A DNA stretch of 64,000 bases, taken from NCBI RefSeq assembly GCF_010974825.1, contig NZ_JAAILA010000007.1, forward strand, positions 1 to 64,000. Reading direction: 5' to 3'. Positions 40,901-49,947 of this stretch are shown here, one piece after another (within the stretch, counting starts at the first letter, position 1; each line of letters begins with the position of its first letter). A program made the translations under genes and the position numbers. This stretch comes from Aeromonas rivipollensis (GTDB lineage Bacteria; Pseudomonadota; Gammaproteobacteria; Enterobacterales; Aeromonadaceae). The notes beneath the pieces are model-generated. The model did no database searches, was not told the origin of the DNA, and saw nothing but the letters and a program-made list of their open reading frames with translations.

Positions 40901-41481
40901 CTTCTAGTACTGTCTTTATCTACTGGATAACCAGCCCCAACCGTCCAGCTTCCGCTGTAGGGGTTGGCCGGGTTGCTTGCTGTAATATCCTGCTTGCAAT
41001 CTACCAGATTGATATTGTTCTCTTGATCACCGCTGAGCGAATTCCATTCACCCCGCCCTCTTCCTGGTGGGTTACCATTCGTAACCTCATAACTCCACAT
41101 TTGCGACTGAAAATAACCAATATTCGACAATGGCGTTTTTGAAGTCGCACAAGCATTCAGCTTGTCGGAGAATCGCCTGCTGGTGTTGATAGCAGGAATA
41201 CTGCCATCAGTTGAAAAGTAAATGTACTTTTTACTATTGTTAGAGTCCGGATCATTACTCAATACAGGATACACTGTGGCAGGATTATAGACCTCTTTGA
41301 TCTGCTCCATGGTATCAGCCATACTGCCTGAGTTATCGAATATCAGCAGCACCTTGGGGCGAAAGTCCCCCGCCTTGTTGAAGTCATAAATAAACAGCTC
41401 GGTGTCATCGGCTCTCGTCGATGTAATGCCAAACACAAGGCTACACCAGCATAAAATCACTCCAAGTCGTCGTAGCCACAT
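37903..41481 (-). CDS. pilY1: PilY1/TapY1 pilus tip adhesin and assembly factor
   Basis: A 1192 aa secreted protein. The signal peptide ends near STRA (residue 24). A von Willebrand A domain begins at once with the MIDAS motif DNSGSM (Asp49, Ser51, Ser53). The C-terminal half (from about residue 620) is the PilY1 beta-propeller and contains a DSDGDGKTD calcium loop near 878-886. The protein primes pilus assembly with the minor pilins and mediates adhesion. The start at 41481 was chosen by the signal peptide and GAAGGAT. The N-terminal third (DNA about 40,400-41,400) is noticeably AT-richer than its surroundings. Confidence 0.95.
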   Translation of the reverse strand: MWLRRLGVILCWCSLVFGITSTRADDTELFIYDFNKAGDFRPKVLLIFDNSGSMADTMEQIKEVYNPATVYPVLSNDPDSNNSKKYIYFSTDGSIPAINTSRRFSDKLNACATSKTPLSNIGYFQSQMWSYEVTNGNPPGRGRGEWNSLSGDQENNINLVDCKQDITASNPANPYSGSWTVGAGYPVDKDSTRSGEWFYTANKNNAVNASNTAVTIYSANYIRWYHGPTGYSEESRLRIAKDAVKGLISSTPGVDFGLAVFNRNNDTDNNGGRIVRDILGSEVTLANGKTGEQDLLDRVEALTASTNTPLCETLREAYQFFGGKAVVYGLQGSPRDTAAESPAGTYEAPYDNCSNNGYVIYITDGEPTQDTSSDTFVQGLINTLSTDEKAAYGTVVSYGSGRNRENSYLAALAGYMKHKDVNAVSPGTQTVTTFTVGFGDEAISGAGNLLAETARRGGGEYYPATDASALTDALKASLLAILRINTSLVSPAIASNNFDRTRSLNNIYYAMFEPDDGPRWRGNLKKLVFSPDGYVADSRGLPAIKFDGTIIDSAQTFWSSGRDGNKVAEGGAQEMLAAKSNRNLYVINNAQNRLDALTKTNLVTQAGSEAALMTFMQAGSTTELDSLIDWTKGLDVDDEDFDTSTLIRSHIMGDPLHSRPLVLNYGPQSGNPADAPDLRILFGTNAGFLHMFKDMGSTIDESWAAIPYEFLPNQRALRINAESADHIYGVDSSPVALIKDANRNGVLKSSENDFVWVFTGLRSGGKAYYAFDISSPNTPTLKWRLNSQTTGFGELGLTWSVPEVAFVPGVTTPVLIFAGGYDVNKSAQGLGANDSMGRGIYIVNAETGALVFSATPAATSTTNLQVTGMADSMPGSVATLDSDGDGKTDRIYAGDTGGNIWRMDLPNATKSDWRVFKFASLGSDSTQAADRRFFTQPIVVRTINKEVTRTVVGGNTVYSYQDRPFDAVLIGSGDRNRPSSEATVRNGYFMLRDYDVMPRATTAQARNPILITDLYDVTSDPLSAQTTSDDVLATKAGITTAKGWVNWLNEPGEKSMGAGVVLQGKLYFTSFLPQVQSFQQCTIQSIGAARQYMVDMHYGSSFRYVVDLDGNETPERYVEVQNKVADDLVVHAGDDAKVRIIGGGVGEEVILKDEGDGEPERCTGAGECNQGAEEAEMDMSPKKIYLYEGEAQ

Positions 41482-41492
41482 ATCCTTCGCTC

Positions 41493-41936
41493 CTATTCTG
41501 TGAGCAGTGGTTGTTCTACACCCGCAATCCAAGTCAACGGGCGAACATATTTTCCATAATTCACATTGGCCTGCAGCTCGACATACTTGCACGCAGGAAT
41601 CACATTGCTGCTGCTGGCGTCAATCTTTCGCTTGCACACGGTTTCGATACGATTAGTAAGAGCGACAGCCGCCGAAGCATTGCTGCTATTGACGCTGATC
41701 GCCGCACTGGCCCCCAGAGTGGCGCCCATGCCGGCAATCACAGTCGATATGTTGTTGCTCTGCATCGCCGCTTCGATGATGCCTTCGAGCCGATGCTCCG
41801 CCTGTCGGAAGCTGGCGGACGAGCCAGCCATCTTGAGGTCTTGCCCCGAAGATTGCATCACCACCACGGCAATCAGGGTAAGGGGCAGCAGAATGATCAG
41901 GGCGACGATCAGAGCCACACCGCGCTGGGATCTCAT
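41493..41936 (-). CDS. pilX: Minor pilin PilX
   Basis: A 147 aa pilin-like protein with leader MRSQRG and hydrophobic VALIVALIILLPLTLIAVVV. There is no glutamate at +5, the usual state of PilX (GspK-like) tip subunits. It overlaps pilW by four bases (ATGA) and precedes pilY1 by 11 bases. With PilV, PilW, PilE and PilY1 it should form the pilus tip priming complex. Confidence 0.9.
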   Translation of the reverse strand: MRSQRGVALIVALIILLPLTLIAVVVMQSSGQDLKMAGSSASFRQAEHRLEGIIEAAMQSNNISTVIAGMGATLGASAAISVNSSNASAAVALTNRIETVCKRKIDASSSNVIPACKYVELQANVNYGKYVRPLTWIAGVEQPLLTE

Positions 41937-42934
41937 GCTCCACCTCCCACTATTACCGCAGGATTACGCAGCGATACACTGGTTTCCAGTAACAGACGGC
42001 GGAAACCATCTCCATTACCTGGGACACTGACGCTGCCAACCTGATAGATGTTGTTATTTACATAACTGCTGGACGCTTGCAGTGAGCGAACCAGAATAAA
42101 GATACGTGCCGCCACGACCCGTCCTTCGCTCCACTCCTGTTCGGTGACATTCGCAGTCGCAACATAACGGTCAATTTCACCATCCGGCACCGGGCTGTCG
42201 TCGACACCAAACAGCACCGTCATCCGTTCAATTCCTTCGGCCATGGGGCCGGAGATCAATACCGATCCGCCATTTGCGGTCAGGTAACGCTTTCTCAATT
42301 CAGGGTTGCCTGCTGCATTGGGAGAAAGGTAATAGATAAAGTGCTGATACTCCCAGAGCTGACGTGCCGGCATGGCTGCCGTGGTGGGGACCGTTTCTCC
42401 CCCCTTGAACATCTGGGCAGCCTGGGTCGTTGTGGCGAGATAAAAGCGATTGCCAGTCGCGGCGGTATCCGCCAGCGGAAGACCAATCAGCCGCTTGATG
42501 CTGATGACATCCGAATTGGCGACACGCGAAGCCACAGGGATACAGGCAAAAGCCCCTCCCGTAATCGCCCTGCTGTTGTCCACCCCTGCGACCCAGATCC
42601 CCCGATTTGTTCCCACACTGGGTGGCAGGCTGCCTCGCCCAAGATTGTCCAGACAATCATTTGCGGCAAGCACACTAGACCCAGCACTCAGCGTAACCCC
42701 CTGCCCCACGGCCATGGGAGAACCCGTATAGTCCCCCCAAAAGCCAGCCCATTTCAGGTCCTGAGTGAGCAGGCGCATGGCGATACGGCCATTTTCCTGC
42801 AGCTCGCTCTGATCGAAGGCATCCTCAGTGGTGGCCCGAGAGGCTACGAAGATACTCAGGCCACCACCGATCAGAAATACTCCGATCAGCATGGCGATCA
42901 GCCACTCGACCAGGGTAAAGCCACGGGCGTTCAT
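41933..42934 (-). CDS. pilW: Minor pilin PilW
   Basis: A 333 aa pilin-like protein. The leader MNARG is followed by FTLVEWLIAMLIGVFLIGG, with Glu at +5. The large C-terminal globular domain with SNRGIW-like and WEYQHFIYYLS segments fits PilW (GspJ-like). It overlaps pilV (42931-42934) and pilX (41933-41936) by ATGA junctions, so translation is coupled along the operon. Confidence 0.93.
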   Translation of the reverse strand: MNARGFTLVEWLIAMLIGVFLIGGGLSIFVASRATTEDAFDQSELQENGRIAMRLLTQDLKWAGFWGDYTGSPMAVGQGVTLSAGSSVLAANDCLDNLGRGSLPPSVGTNRGIWVAGVDNSRAITGGAFACIPVASRVANSDVISIKRLIGLPLADTAATGNRFYLATTTQAAQMFKGGETVPTTAAMPARQLWEYQHFIYYLSPNAAGNPELRKRYLTANGGSVLISGPMAEGIERMTVLFGVDDSPVPDGEIDRYVATANVTEQEWSEGRVVAARIFILVRSLQASSSYVNNNIYQVGSVSVPGNGDGFRRLLLETSVSLRNPAVIVGGGA

Positions 42935-43494
42935 AGGGTGGTCGTCAGCACGAACTGACGCCTCTGCCGATCTGCGGCATTCCCAAGTCCACAGCTGTTG
43001 CGCACGGCGGTAACCGCATCGGCGCCATCAGACAGAGACTCCCGGCCGCGCCAGAAGATCCCCACCGTCAGGCTGTTGTTGGCCCCGCGGATCACGCATC
43101 CGACCGGAGCCTGCAGAGATGAGGCTGCACCGGACACGGCAGAACCCAGCAGGGACTGTTGCCAATAGAAGAGATCCAGCGCCTGCCGTTCGGTCCTGCT
43201 GCAATCCGACATGGTGCCATTGCTGTTGGCACAACTCGGCATGTTCAGGATAGTGTTGCCTGATACGACGGTCGTGCCCTGGGCAGTCCAGCTGTCCTGG
43301 TTGATCCTGGCACGTTCAACGAGGTCATTTGCCAGCCAGTTGGCAATGGTGCGCTGTCGAGCCTCATAGCCGGAGAATTTGGCCGTGGCCTGCATGCCAA
43401 CCAGCCCCAGCAGACCAAAGGAGAGCACCACTGCGGCTATCATCACCTCCAGCAGGCTGAATCCGGTCATCTGGCGACGGCGTTGAAGTTTCAT
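42931..43494 (-). CDS. pilV: Minor pilin PilV
   Basis: A 187 aa pilin-like protein with leader MKLQRRRQMTG, then FSLLEVMIAAVVLSFGLLGL with Glu at +5. The segment LLGLVGMQATAKFSGYEARQR is the familiar PilV helix. Several cysteines lie in the globular part. It begins 3 bases after the pilE stop and overlaps pilW. Confidence 0.93.
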   Translation of the reverse strand: MKLQRRRQMTGFSLLEVMIAAVVLSFGLLGLVGMQATAKFSGYEARQRTIANWLANDLVERARINQDSWTAQGTTVVSGNTILNMPSCANSNGTMSDCSRTERQALDLFYWQQSLLGSAVSGAASSLQAPVGCVIRGANNSLTVGIFWRGRESLSDGADAVTAVRNSCGLGNAADRQRRQFVLTTTL

Positions 43495-43497
43495 CCG

Positions 43498-43905
43498 CTA
43501 GTCCCAGCAGGCGTCGTTGGCGGTATCACCGAGTCGGGTAGCGCTTCTGGTGCCATCCTGATCGATGGAGAAGATGATGCAGTCGCTATCGGAGCCTTGT
43601 GCACCAGAAGCCGTGGCAAACAGGATGAACGTATTGGTGCCGGCAGAGATGACCAGATGGTAGAAGCCGGATTCGGAGTTGTCAGTGATATTCAGGTCGG
43701 CAGCGGAGGAGGCGTACCTATTGAAGTCCATAAAATAGGTTTCTTGTCTGTTGGCGGCATCCAACAGCATCTTTTTGGCATCAATACGGTGGCTGGCCAG
43801 CAGATAGCGCTGATATGAGGGATAAGCAATGGTGCCAAGAATCGCCACTATGGCGACGACAATCATCAATTCAATGAGGGAAAAGCCTCGATAGAACCCA
43901 ATCAT
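43498..43905 (-). CDS. pilE: PilE-type minor pilin
   Basis: A 135 aa pilin. The leader MIGFYRG is followed by FSLIELMIVVAIVAILGTIAYPSYQRY, the classic type IVa helix with Glu at +5. The globular part has a Cys near ..DSDC and a second at the C-terminus (NDACWD), forming the usual pilin disulfide loop. It is the first gene of pilE-pilV-pilW-pilX-pilY1-tapY2. In Pseudomonas the pilE gene is last, so the order differs here. Confidence 0.93.
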   Translation of the reverse strand: MIGFYRGFSLIELMIVVAIVAILGTIAYPSYQRYLLASHRIDAKKMLLDAANRQETYFMDFNRYASSAADLNITDNSESGFYHLVISAGTNTFILFATASGAQGSDSDCIIFSIDQDGTRSATRLGDTANDACWD

Positions 43906-43941
43906 ATCCCATCCTTGGTGACTGGCGGTCTTGTTAGTCTA

Positions 43942-43974
43942 ATGCCGGATAGGTCGCAACAACAAATCCGGCAT
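43942..43974. repeat. Inverted repeat between pilE and ispH
   Basis: ATGCCGGAT and ATCCGGCAT pair across a 15-base loop. There is no T-run on the minus strand. It lies in the 110-base spacer that must contain the pilE promoter and any ispH terminator. Confidence 0.45.
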
Positions 43975-44015
43975 CAGGAACATCACTCTTTATTCTTAGG
44001 CCATCCTGGCCACAT

Positions 44016-44951
44016 TCAAATGATTCTAAGCTCTGGCGGCACCTCGAAGACCACGTTCTCTTCGCGACCCGGGTGTTCGGTCACTATCTTGCCCCCCAGC
44101 TCACGCAGACGGGCGATGACATTCTGAACCAGCACATCGGGAGCAGAGGCCCCCGCAGTCACCCCGATACGTTCAACACCGTCCAGCCAGCCCGGTTCGA
44201 TCATGGTGGCATCGTCGATGAGGTAGGCTCGCGCCCCCACCTTCTCGGCCAGCTCTCGCAGGCGGTTGGAGTTGGAGGAGTTGCGAGAACCGACTACCAG
44301 CATGGCATCCACCAGCCCCGCCATCTCCCGCACCGCATCCTGACGGTTCTGGGTGGCATAACAGATGTCATCCTTGCGCGGTCCCTGAATTTTCGGGAAG
44401 TGTTGGCGCAAGGCATCGATAACGTCCGAGGTCTCATCCACGCTGAGCGTAGTCTGAGTAACGAAGCAGAGATCGTCCGGGTTCTTCACCTTGAGCCTGG
44501 CCACGTCCTCCGGCGTTTCCACCAGATACATACCCCCTTCCGGATTCTCGTACTGCCCCATGGTGCCAATCACCTCGGGGTGACCGGCGTGACCGATGAG
44601 CACGGCCTCGGATCCCTTGCGGCTGGCACGATGGACCTCCATGTGCACCTTGGTCACCAGCGGACAGGTGGCATCGAACACCTTGAGGGCACGGGACTTG
44701 GCCATCTCGCGCACCGTCTTGGCAACGCCGTGGGCGGAGAAGATGACGATGCTGTCGTCCGGCACCTCGTCGAGCTCCTCGACGAACACGGCCCCCGCCT
44801 CTTTCAGCTTGTTCACCACATAGCGGTTGTGTACCACCTCGTGACGGACATAGATGGGGGCCCCGAACTTCTCAAGCGCGCTCTCGACTATGCTGATGGC
44901 ACGATCGACACCGGCGCAAAAACCACGAGGATTAGCCAGCAGTATATCCAT
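44016..44951 (-). CDS. ispH: 4-hydroxy-3-methylbut-2-enyl diphosphate reductase IspH
   Basis: Last enzyme of the MEP isoprenoid pathway, a [4Fe-4S] protein making IPP and DMAPP. The 311 aa product has the three cluster cysteines: Cys12 (NPRGFC), the one in [11 protein letters not shown] and the one in ICYATQNRQ. The catalytic Glu lies in the middle domain. The ATG shares its A with the stop of a 26-codon leader that is a copy of the ispH 5' end. It ends the murJ-ribF-ileS-lspA-fkpB-ispH block. Confidence 0.98.
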   Translation of the reverse strand: MDILLANPRGFCAGVDRAISIVESALEKFGAPIYVRHEVVHNRYVVNKLKEAGAVFVEELDEVPDDSIVIFSAHGVAKTVREMAKSRALKVFDATCPLVTKVHMEVHRASRKGSEAVLIGHAGHPEVIGTMGQYENPEGGMYLVETPEDVARLKVKNPDDLCFVTQTTLSVDETSDVIDALRQHFPKIQGPRKDDICYATQNRQDAVREMAGLVDAMLVVGSRNSSNSNRLRELAEKVGARAYLIDDATMIEPGWLDGVERIGVTAGASAPDVLVQNVIARLRELGGKIVTEHPGREENVVFEVPPELRII

Positions 44952-45031
44952 CAGAGCACCTCACTCATGCCGATGGCACAATCGACATCAACACGACAGA
45001 AACCACGTGGGTTAGCCAGCAAAATATCCAT
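44951..45031 (-). pseudogene. 26-codon duplicate of the ispH 5' end, a possible leader peptide
   Basis: Between fkpB and ispH lies an intact short frame encoding [18 protein letters not shown] and AIGMSEVL. Its first 12 residues equal those of IspH, and VD.AI continues the match after one inserted codon. Its ATG shares a base with the fkpB stop (TGATG), and its own stop shares a base with the true ispH start (TGATG). The context AGGTGC(A/T)CTGATGG is repeated at both junctions, so the copied unit is about 80 bases. It may be only a recombination scar, but ribosomes leaving fkpB should translate it before reaching ispH. Confidence 0.85.
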
Positions 45032-45483
45032 CAGTGCACCTTTTCCTCGTCATCCACGCCCAGGATCTCCACCTCGAAGGTGACGGTGTGACCCGCCAGC
45101 GGGTGGTTGAAGTCGACCGTCACCGACATCCCTTCCACCGCCCGTATGATGCCGGGCAGCTCGCTGCCATTGGGCTGATCGAAGATCATGATTGTACCGA
45201 CCTTGGGCTCCACCTCGGCGCCGAACTTGGCTCTGTCCAGATGGTAGATGTTGTCGGGATTGGAGTGACCGAACGCCTGCTCAGGCGCCAGCGTGAAGCT
45301 CTTGGCCTCCCCCTGTTGCAGCCCCAGCAGACACTGCTCGAAGCTCGATGTCAGGCTGCCGTCCCCCATCCGCAGGCGGGCCGGTTTGCCGTGCAGCGCA
45401 GTGCTATCGGCAACCGAGCCATCTTCCAGCTTGATGGAGAAGTGGAACAGTACGCTGCTGTCAGCGCCTATGGCCTGGCTCAT
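45031..45483 (-). CDS. fkpB: FKBP-type peptidyl-prolyl isomerase FkpB (SlpA-like)
   Basis: Cytosolic prolyl cis-trans isomerase and chaperone, 150 aa as in E. coli SlpA. It has the FKBP motifs LFHFSIKLEDGSVADST, the LGLQQGEAKSFTLAPEQAFG loop with the inserted IF domain, and VDFNHPLAGHTVTFEVEI. ATG 45483 overlaps the lspA stop (ATGA). Its own stop overlaps the mini-frame before ispH as TGATG. Confidence 0.95.
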   Translation of the reverse strand: MSQAIGADSSVLFHFSIKLEDGSVADSTALHGKPARLRMGDGSLTSSFEQCLLGLQQGEAKSFTLAPEQAFGHSNPDNIYHLDRAKFGAEVEPKVGTIMIFDQPNGSELPGIIRAVEGMSVTVDFNHPLAGHTVTFEVEILGVDDEEKVH

Positions 45484-45992
45484 GCCGTCTCCTTCTGTTT
45501 TTCGGAGCGAAAACCTTCCAGCACTATCATGGCTGCGCCGATGAAAATGAAGCTGTCCGCCAGGTTGAATGCAGGCCAATGGGAGCGCTGCCAGTAGAAG
45601 TCGAGAAAATCGACCACGTGGCCCAACACCAGGCGATCAAAGACGTTGCCAAGGGCTCCGCCGATGATGAGGGAATAGGCGATGCCGCTCCAGCGCTGGG
45701 TGACCGACTGCTTTCGCAACCAGTGCGTCAGCAGCCCACAGATGGCAAACGCCAAGACCGCGAAGAACCAGCGCTGCCAGCCCCCCTGATCGGCCAGGAA
45801 GCTGAACGCTGCGCCCTTGTTGTAGACATGCACCAGGTTGAAGAAGGGGGTGATCTCCACCCCCGGATAGCCAAACGGCAGCAACTTGACCACGGCGAGC
45901 TTGCTCGCCTGGTCCAGTACGAAAGCCAGCACCGCCAGCCACAGCCAACGCAGGCCCGTTTTGTTATGAAGAGCGTTATTGGTCATGTTCAT
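45480..45992 (-). CDS. lspA: Lipoprotein signal peptidase LspA
   Basis: Inner-membrane aspartyl protease that removes signal peptides from diacylated prolipoproteins. The 170 aa product has four hydrophobic segments. The catalytic aspartates lie in GNVFDRLVLG and VVDFLDFY, with the upstream motif NKGAAFSFL. It starts inside the ileS stop (TGATG) and overlaps fkpB. Confidence 0.97.
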   Translation of the reverse strand: MNMTNNALHNKTGLRWLWLAVLAFVLDQASKLAVVKLLPFGYPGVEITPFFNLVHVYNKGAAFSFLADQGGWQRWFFAVLAFAICGLLTHWLRKQSVTQRWSGIAYSLIIGGALGNVFDRLVLGHVVDFLDFYWQRSHWPAFNLADSFIFIGAAMIVLEGFRSEKQKETA

Positions 45993-48853
45993 CAGGCAAA
46001 TTGACGCGTTTCGCCGTCACCCTCGACGTTGGTGACGCAGCGGCCACAGATCTCTTCGTGACCGGCTATGGTGCCCACGTCTTCCACATGGTGCCAGCAG
46101 CGGTCGCACTTGGCGGCAGCAGACTGGGCCACGTTCAGCCACAGATCATCGCGCTCGGTCGCAACGGCACCTTCCGGTGCTGTGTCAGCTACCACCACCT
46201 TGGCCTTGGAGGTGAGGAGTACGAAGCGCAGCTCATCGGCCAAAGCATTCAGACGCTTAGCCAGCTCGGGCTTGGCGAACAGGGTCAGTTCGGCCTGCAG
46301 GGAGCCACCGATGCGCTTCTCGCCACGGGCGGCTTCCAGTGCCTTGTTCACTTCACCACGCACTGTGAGGATCTCGGCCCAGAAGTCGTCGTTCAGCACT
46401 TCGCCCGCTTCCAGACCGAACAGGCCGTCGTACCACTCTTCGGTGAATACGAACTCACCGCGCTCACCCGGCAGCAGAGCCCAGATTTCGTCGGCGGTGA
46501 AGCTCATGATGGGCGCCATCCAGCGCACCATGGCCTCGGCGATGTGATAGAGGGCGGTCTGGCAGGAGCGACGAGCCAGGCTGTCCGCCTTGGCGGTGTA
46601 CTGCCTGTCCTTGATCACATCCAGGTAGAAGGAGCCCATCTCGATGGAGCAGAACTGCATCAGCTTCTGGGTCACGCCGTGGAAGTTGTACTCATCGAAC
46701 GCCGCCATGATCTCGGCCTGTACCGCCTTGGCACGGCCCACGGCCCAACGATCCACCACCACCATGTCGGCAGGCGCCACCATATCGGTCGCCGGATTGA
46801 AGCCGTTCAGGTTGGCCAGCAGGAAGCGGGCTGTGTTGCGGATACGGCGATAGGCATCGGCGGAGCGCTTGAGGATCTCGTCGGAGACTGTCATCTCGCC
46901 GGTGTAGTCGGTGCTCGCTACCCACAGACGCAGGATGTCGGCGCCCAGCTTGTTCATCACGTCCTGCGGGCTGACCACGTTGCCGATGGACTTGGACATC
47001 TTGCGGCCCTGACCATCCACGGTGAAGCCGTGAGTCAGCACCTGGTTGTAGGGAGCCTTGTCTTTCATGGCCACGCCGATCATCAGGGAGGACATGAACC
47101 AGCCGCGGTGCTGGTCAGAGCCTTCCAGATACATGTCGGCCGGGTTGCCGTTGAACTCGGGACGGGCATCGACCACTGAGGAGTGGGTCGATCCTGAGTC
47201 GAACCAGACGTCCAGGGTGTCGGGCACCTTGTCGTACATGTCGGCGTCGCTGCCCAGCAGCTCGGCCTTGTCCAGATCCCACCAGGCCTGAATGCCGGAC
47301 TGCTCGACCCGCTTGGCCACCTCTTCCATCAGGCGCACGGATTCAGGGTGCAGCGCCTGAGTCTCCTTGTGGACGAACAGGGAGATGGGCACACCCCAGG
47401 TACGCTGACGGGAGATGCACCAGTCAGGACGGTTCTCGACCATGGCCTGGATGCGGTTCTTGCCCCATGCCGGTACCCAGCCGCTCTGGCCGTGCTGGGC
47501 AATGCCATCTTTCTCGATGCGCTCTATCTCTTCCAGCGCGCGCTTGCGCAACCCCTTCTGCTCCATGCTGATGAACCACTGGGGGGTGGCACGGAAGATG
47601 ATCGGGGTCTTGTGACGCCAGCAATGGGGGTAGGAGTGGTTGAACACCTTGTGATGCAGCAGGGCGCCGCGCTCGGTCAGCACCTCGACCACGGCCGCAT
47701 TGGCCTTGAACACGTGCTGGCCGGCAAACAACTCGGTATCCGGCAGGTAAACGCCGTTGCTGCCAACCGGGTTGGCCACTTCCAGACCGTACTTCTGACC
47801 GACCACGAAGTCTTCCTGACCGTGGCCAGGGGCTGTGTGCACGGCGCCGGTACCGGCATCCAGGGTGACGTGGTCACCCAGTACGACAGGCACGTCGAAG
47901 CTGTAGAAGGGATGGTTGAAGCGCAGCAGCTCGAGCGCCGCACCCTTGGCATAGCCCAGGTTGTGGAATTTCTCGATACCGGCTCTGTCCATCACATCCT
48001 TGACCAGCTCGGCGGCCAGGATCAGGCGCTCGGGGTTGTCACCCTCCACCTGTACCAGGGCGTAGTCCAGATCGGCGTGCATGGCGATGGCACGGTTGGC
48101 CGGCAGGGTCCAGGGGGTGGTGGTCCAGATCACGGCAGAGAGCGGGCCCTTGCCGGTGTGACCTTCGGGGCAGTCGAACTTGGCTGCCACTGTCGCCTCG
48201 TCGACGGCCTTGAAGCGCACATCGATGGAGGGGGAATTCTTGTCGTAGTACTCCACTTCGGCTTCCGCCAGGGCGGAGCCGCAGTCGGTACACCAATGTA
48301 CCGGCTTGGAACCCTTGTGCAGGTGACCATTGGCGACGATCTTGGCCATGGAGCGGATGATGTTGGCTTCGGTGCCAAAGTCCATGGTCAGGTAGGGGTG
48401 TTCCCAGTCACCCAGCACGCCCAGACGGATGAAGTCGGTCTTCTGCGCTTCGATCTGGGTCTTGGCGTATTTGCGGCACTCGGCGCGGAACTCGGCGGCG
48501 GAAACCTTCTCCCCCGGCTTGCCGACCATGCCTTCCACCTTCAGCTCTATGGGCAGACCGTGGCAATCCCAGCCCGGCACATAGGGGGAATCGAAGCCGG
48601 AGAGGCCCTTGGACTTGATGATGATGTCTTTGAGGATCTTGTTGACCGAGTGACCGATGTGAATGCTGCCGTTCGCGTAGGGGGGGCCATCATGCAGAAT
48701 GAAAGAAGGCTTGCCCGCTTTGGCGCGGCGAATGGCGCCGTAAAGATCCTGATCGTACCAACGCTTGAGCATGTTGGGTTCGCGCTTGGCCAGATCGCCA
48801 CGCATCGGAAACTCGGTTTCCGGCAGATTCAGGGTGTGTTTATAGTCGCTCAT
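45992..48853 (-). CDS. ileS: Isoleucyl-tRNA synthetase
   Basis: Class I synthetase charging tRNA(Ile), with post-transfer editing of valine. The product is 953 aa (E. coli 938). It has the HIGH motif in [13 protein letters not shown], the editing-domain segment [20 protein letters not shown] in [12 protein letters not shown], and a C-terminal zinc finger (CDRCWHHV and CGRCV). Its start overlaps the ribF stop as TGATG and lspA follows in the same way. Confidence 0.98.
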   Translation of the reverse strand: MSDYKHTLNLPETEFPMRGDLAKREPNMLKRWYDQDLYGAIRRAKAGKPSFILHDGPPYANGSIHIGHSVNKILKDIIIKSKGLSGFDSPYVPGWDCHGLPIELKVEGMVGKPGEKVSAAEFRAECRKYAKTQIEAQKTDFIRLGVLGDWEHPYLTMDFGTEANIIRSMAKIVANGHLHKGSKPVHWCTDCGSALAEAEVEYYDKNSPSIDVRFKAVDEATVAAKFDCPEGHTGKGPLSAVIWTTTPWTLPANRAIAMHADLDYALVQVEGDNPERLILAAELVKDVMDRAGIEKFHNLGYAKGAALELLRFNHPFYSFDVPVVLGDHVTLDAGTGAVHTAPGHGQEDFVVGQKYGLEVANPVGSNGVYLPDTELFAGQHVFKANAAVVEVLTERGALLHHKVFNHSYPHCWRHKTPIIFRATPQWFISMEQKGLRKRALEEIERIEKDGIAQHGQSGWVPAWGKNRIQAMVENRPDWCISRQRTWGVPISLFVHKETQALHPESVRLMEEVAKRVEQSGIQAWWDLDKAELLGSDADMYDKVPDTLDVWFDSGSTHSSVVDARPEFNGNPADMYLEGSDQHRGWFMSSLMIGVAMKDKAPYNQVLTHGFTVDGQGRKMSKSIGNVVSPQDVMNKLGADILRLWVASTDYTGEMTVSDEILKRSADAYRRIRNTARFLLANLNGFNPATDMVAPADMVVVDRWAVGRAKAVQAEIMAAFDEYNFHGVTQKLMQFCSIEMGSFYLDVIKDRQYTAKADSLARRSCQTALYHIAEAMVRWMAPIMSFTADEIWALLPGERGEFVFTEEWYDGLFGLEAGEVLNDDFWAEILTVRGEVNKALEAARGEKRIGGSLQAELTLFAKPELAKRLNALADELRFVLLTSKAKVVVADTAPEGAVATERDDLWLNVAQSAAAKCDRCWHHVEDVGTIAGHEEICGRCVTNVEGDGETRQFA

Positions 48854-49827
48854 CAGTCCTGGGTTCCCTTCTTTTCTAAAAGAGTGCTGGGTAAATTGAA
48901 TGGTGGCAGCCCGAACCAGGCTCGGGCCGCCAGGGCATCTCGTTCGATCTGCTCTTTCAAGGCGGTGAAAGAGGCAAACTTCTGCTCTTCGCGCAGCTTG
49001 TGGCGAAGCAGCACCTTGACCTGCTGACCGTATAGATCACCAGAAAAATCAAATAGATGTACTTCCAATCTGGCTTGTGTACCGCTCAAGGTCGGCCGTA
49101 CACCCACATTGGCGACACCGGGGAAGGTCTTGCCGGAACATAACACTTCCACCGCGAACACGCCACCGACCGGGATCACCTGCCGTTTGAGCGCGAGATT
49201 GGCGGTAGGAAAACCTATGGTACGCCCCAGCTTGTCGCCGTGGGCCACCCGACCACTGATGGCATAGGGACGGCCGAGCATCAGCTCCACCTCGGCCATA
49301 CGCCCCGCCTTCAAGGCCTCGCGCACTAGCGTGCTGCTGACCCGCTGGCGCTCGACCTGGAAGCTCTGGGTGCTGATCACCTCGAAACCGAAGCGATGAC
49401 CCGCCTCCTCCAGCAGGTGGAAGTCCCCCTCCCGCCCCTTGCCGAAGCGAAAATCATCGCCCACCACCAGGTAGTGCACGCCGAGTTTCTCCACCAGCAA
49501 CTGCTCGATGAAGCTGCTGGCGGCCTGCTCGGCGAAGCGGTGTGTAAACCGTACACAGAGCATGCGATCTATCTGCATCCCCTTGAGGGCTTCGTACTTC
49601 TCCCGCCAACGGCTGAGACGGGCAGGAGCGGCGTCCCCCGCAAACAGCTCAAGGGGCTGTGGCTCGAACAGCATGACGCAGGCGGGCAGGCCAAGCTGGG
49701 CGGCTTTCTCCTGCAGTCGGGCCAGCACCGCATGGTGGCCCTGATGAACCCCATCGAAGTTGCCTATGGTCAATACGCAGCCCCGATGACGGGGCTTGAT
49801 ATTGTGAATGCCGCGAATGAGTTCCAT
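48853..49827 (-). CDS. ribF: Bifunctional riboflavin kinase/FAD synthetase RibF
   Basis: Makes FMN and then FAD from riboflavin. The 324 aa product starts [21 protein letters not shown], matching the E. coli start. The adenylyltransferase domain has [11 protein letters not shown] and the kinase domain has [11 protein letters not shown]. An ATG 24 bases upstream was rejected for lack of family match; neither has a strong ribosome binding site. It is coupled to ileS by TGATG. Confidence 0.96.
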   Translation of the reverse strand: MELIRGIHNIKPRHRGCVLTIGNFDGVHQGHHAVLARLQEKAAQLGLPACVMLFEPQPLELFAGDAAPARLSRWREKYEALKGMQIDRMLCVRFTHRFAEQAASSFIEQLLVEKLGVHYLVVGDDFRFGKGREGDFHLLEEAGHRFGFEVISTQSFQVERQRVSSTLVREALKAGRMAEVELMLGRPYAISGRVAHGDKLGRTIGFPTANLALKRQVIPVGGVFAVEVLCSGKTFPGVANVGVRPTLSGTQARLEVHLFDFSGDLYGQQVKVLLRHKLREEQKFASFTALKEQIERDALAARAWFGLPPFNLPSTLLEKKGTQD

Positions 49828-49899
49828 CAGTGCCTTGTGCGTTGCTGCCATGGAAATCGGCGGATTATATATCAGGCAGCAGGCAGGGTCAGCCCTGCT

Positions 49900-49937
49900 G
49901 TTGAGCCGATTTCAGGTATCTGACCCGGAACCCGGGC
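49900..49937 (-). pseudogene. Degenerate duplicate of the murJ 3' end
   Basis: On the minus strand, just after the murJ stop, the stretch GFRVRYLKSAQQ resembles the murJ C-terminus GVRPRHLKSGQQ (8 of 12 residues). At the DNA level ACCTGAAATCGG is identical in both copies. The copy is in a different frame from murJ, has no start of its own, and continues a few codons to a TGA. It lies in the murJ-ribF spacer. Confidence 0.65.
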
Positions 49938-49947
49938 ATCATCAGCC

